Shown piece after piece: positions 63,890-64,000 of a DNA stretch of 64,000 nucleotides (positions are counted from its first letter, which is position 1; each line of letters starts with the position of its first letter). The notes under the pieces are model-generated. The model did no database searches. It was given only the letters and a program-made list of their open reading frames with translations, and was not told the origin of the DNA. Origin of the DNA: Paenalcaligenes sp021793095. Its GTDB lineage: Bacteria > Pseudomonadota > Gammaproteobacteria > Burkholderiales > Burkholderiaceae_B. The stretch covers positions 9,415 to 73,414 of the forward strand of contig DAHVQS010000006.1 of NCBI GenBank assembly GCA_027317645.1, read 5' to 3'. The position numbers were made by a program, and so were the translations under genes.

Positions 63890-64000
63890 TTGATGCAGTT
63901 TCTTTTCGGGTTTTCACCCATAAGATTCTTATAGTTTGTGATAAACCAAACATCTACGCGACTTTCTATTGATAAAAAAACGAAAGAAGGCATACTTTTT

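Noticed and set aside
63866..64000. A tRNA-Leu or secG before nuoA
   Set aside because: These often precede nuoA in betaproteobacteria, but no cloverleaf or SecG-like frame is visible in the 135 bases available; they may lie beyond the window.
1..64000. CRISPR, prophage, IS elements, toxin-antitoxin or defence islands
   Set aside because: No regular spaced repeats, integrase, transposase, restriction or defence-type genes were found on either strand; nearly all DNA is assigned to core genes.

Overview
The window is a stretch of ordinary chromosome from a moderately GC-rich, aerobically respiring betaproteobacterium, most likely Burkholderiales, family Alcaligenaceae. The grounds are a complete 14-gene nuoA-N operon followed by a DUF2818-type membrane protein, a RisA/RisS-like OmpR/EnvZ pair, a LivM-LivG fusion permease, an intracellular PHB depolymerase, a soluble RsxB next to nth, and an rne-rluC-HAD cluster like that of Bordetella and relatives. 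No rRNA, tRNA, CRISPR array, prophage, IS element or transposase was found. The genus cannot be fixed from the sequence alone.

Layout. 1-6.9 kb: tail of an RsmI-type methyltransferase, an AmiD-like lipoprotein amidase, a HAD phosphatase, rluC, a structured ~490-nt leader, and rne with a very long Gln/Arg-rich tail, closed by a strong terminator. 7-12.4 kb (minus strand): relA, trpB, trpA, accD. 12.4-17.5 kb: a flavodoxin-like protein, pncB, fdxA, phaZ, rsxB, nth. 17.7-23.4 kb: an intact gene for a catalytically degenerate ABC ATPase that converges on a branched-chain amino acid (LIV-type) transporter operon (livK, livH, livMG fusion, livF). 23.6-25.4 kb: yciB, bolA, a parvulin. 25.4-32.1 kb (minus): smc, zipA, ligA. 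32.3-38.1 kb: lplT, a UDG-fold Fe-S protein with altered catalytic motifs, a TsaB-RimI fusion, risA-risS. 38.1-44.1 kb (minus): a second LIV-type transporter (livK-H-M-G-F), then ispD-ispF. 44.2-48.6 kb: mfd and serB, convergent. 48.7-63.8 kb (minus): nuoA to nuoN, then the DUF2818-like gene.

How the genes fit together. The nuo operon encodes the whole of respiratory complex I. relA, trpBA, accD, serB and pncB are core biosynthesis and stringent-response genes. ligA, mfd, nth, smc and zipA serve DNA replication, repair, segregation and division. The two LIV-type systems import amino acids or related small acids. rne and rluC act in RNA processing and modification, ispDF in isoprenoid synthesis, and phaZ in mobilising carbon storage granules.

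Most of the window is housekeeping DNA and I do not claim a new multi-gene system. The best candidates for something undescribed are the pseudo-ABC-ATPase at 17725-18393, which has lost its Walker A, Walker B and signature residues but keeps an open frame beside a real LIV operon; the UDG-fold protein at 33591-34529, which keeps its Fe-S cysteines but not the usual catalytic motifs; the four LxxVET repeats in the RNase E tail; the hairpin-rich rne leader; and short tandem duplications that recur in the tails of genes.
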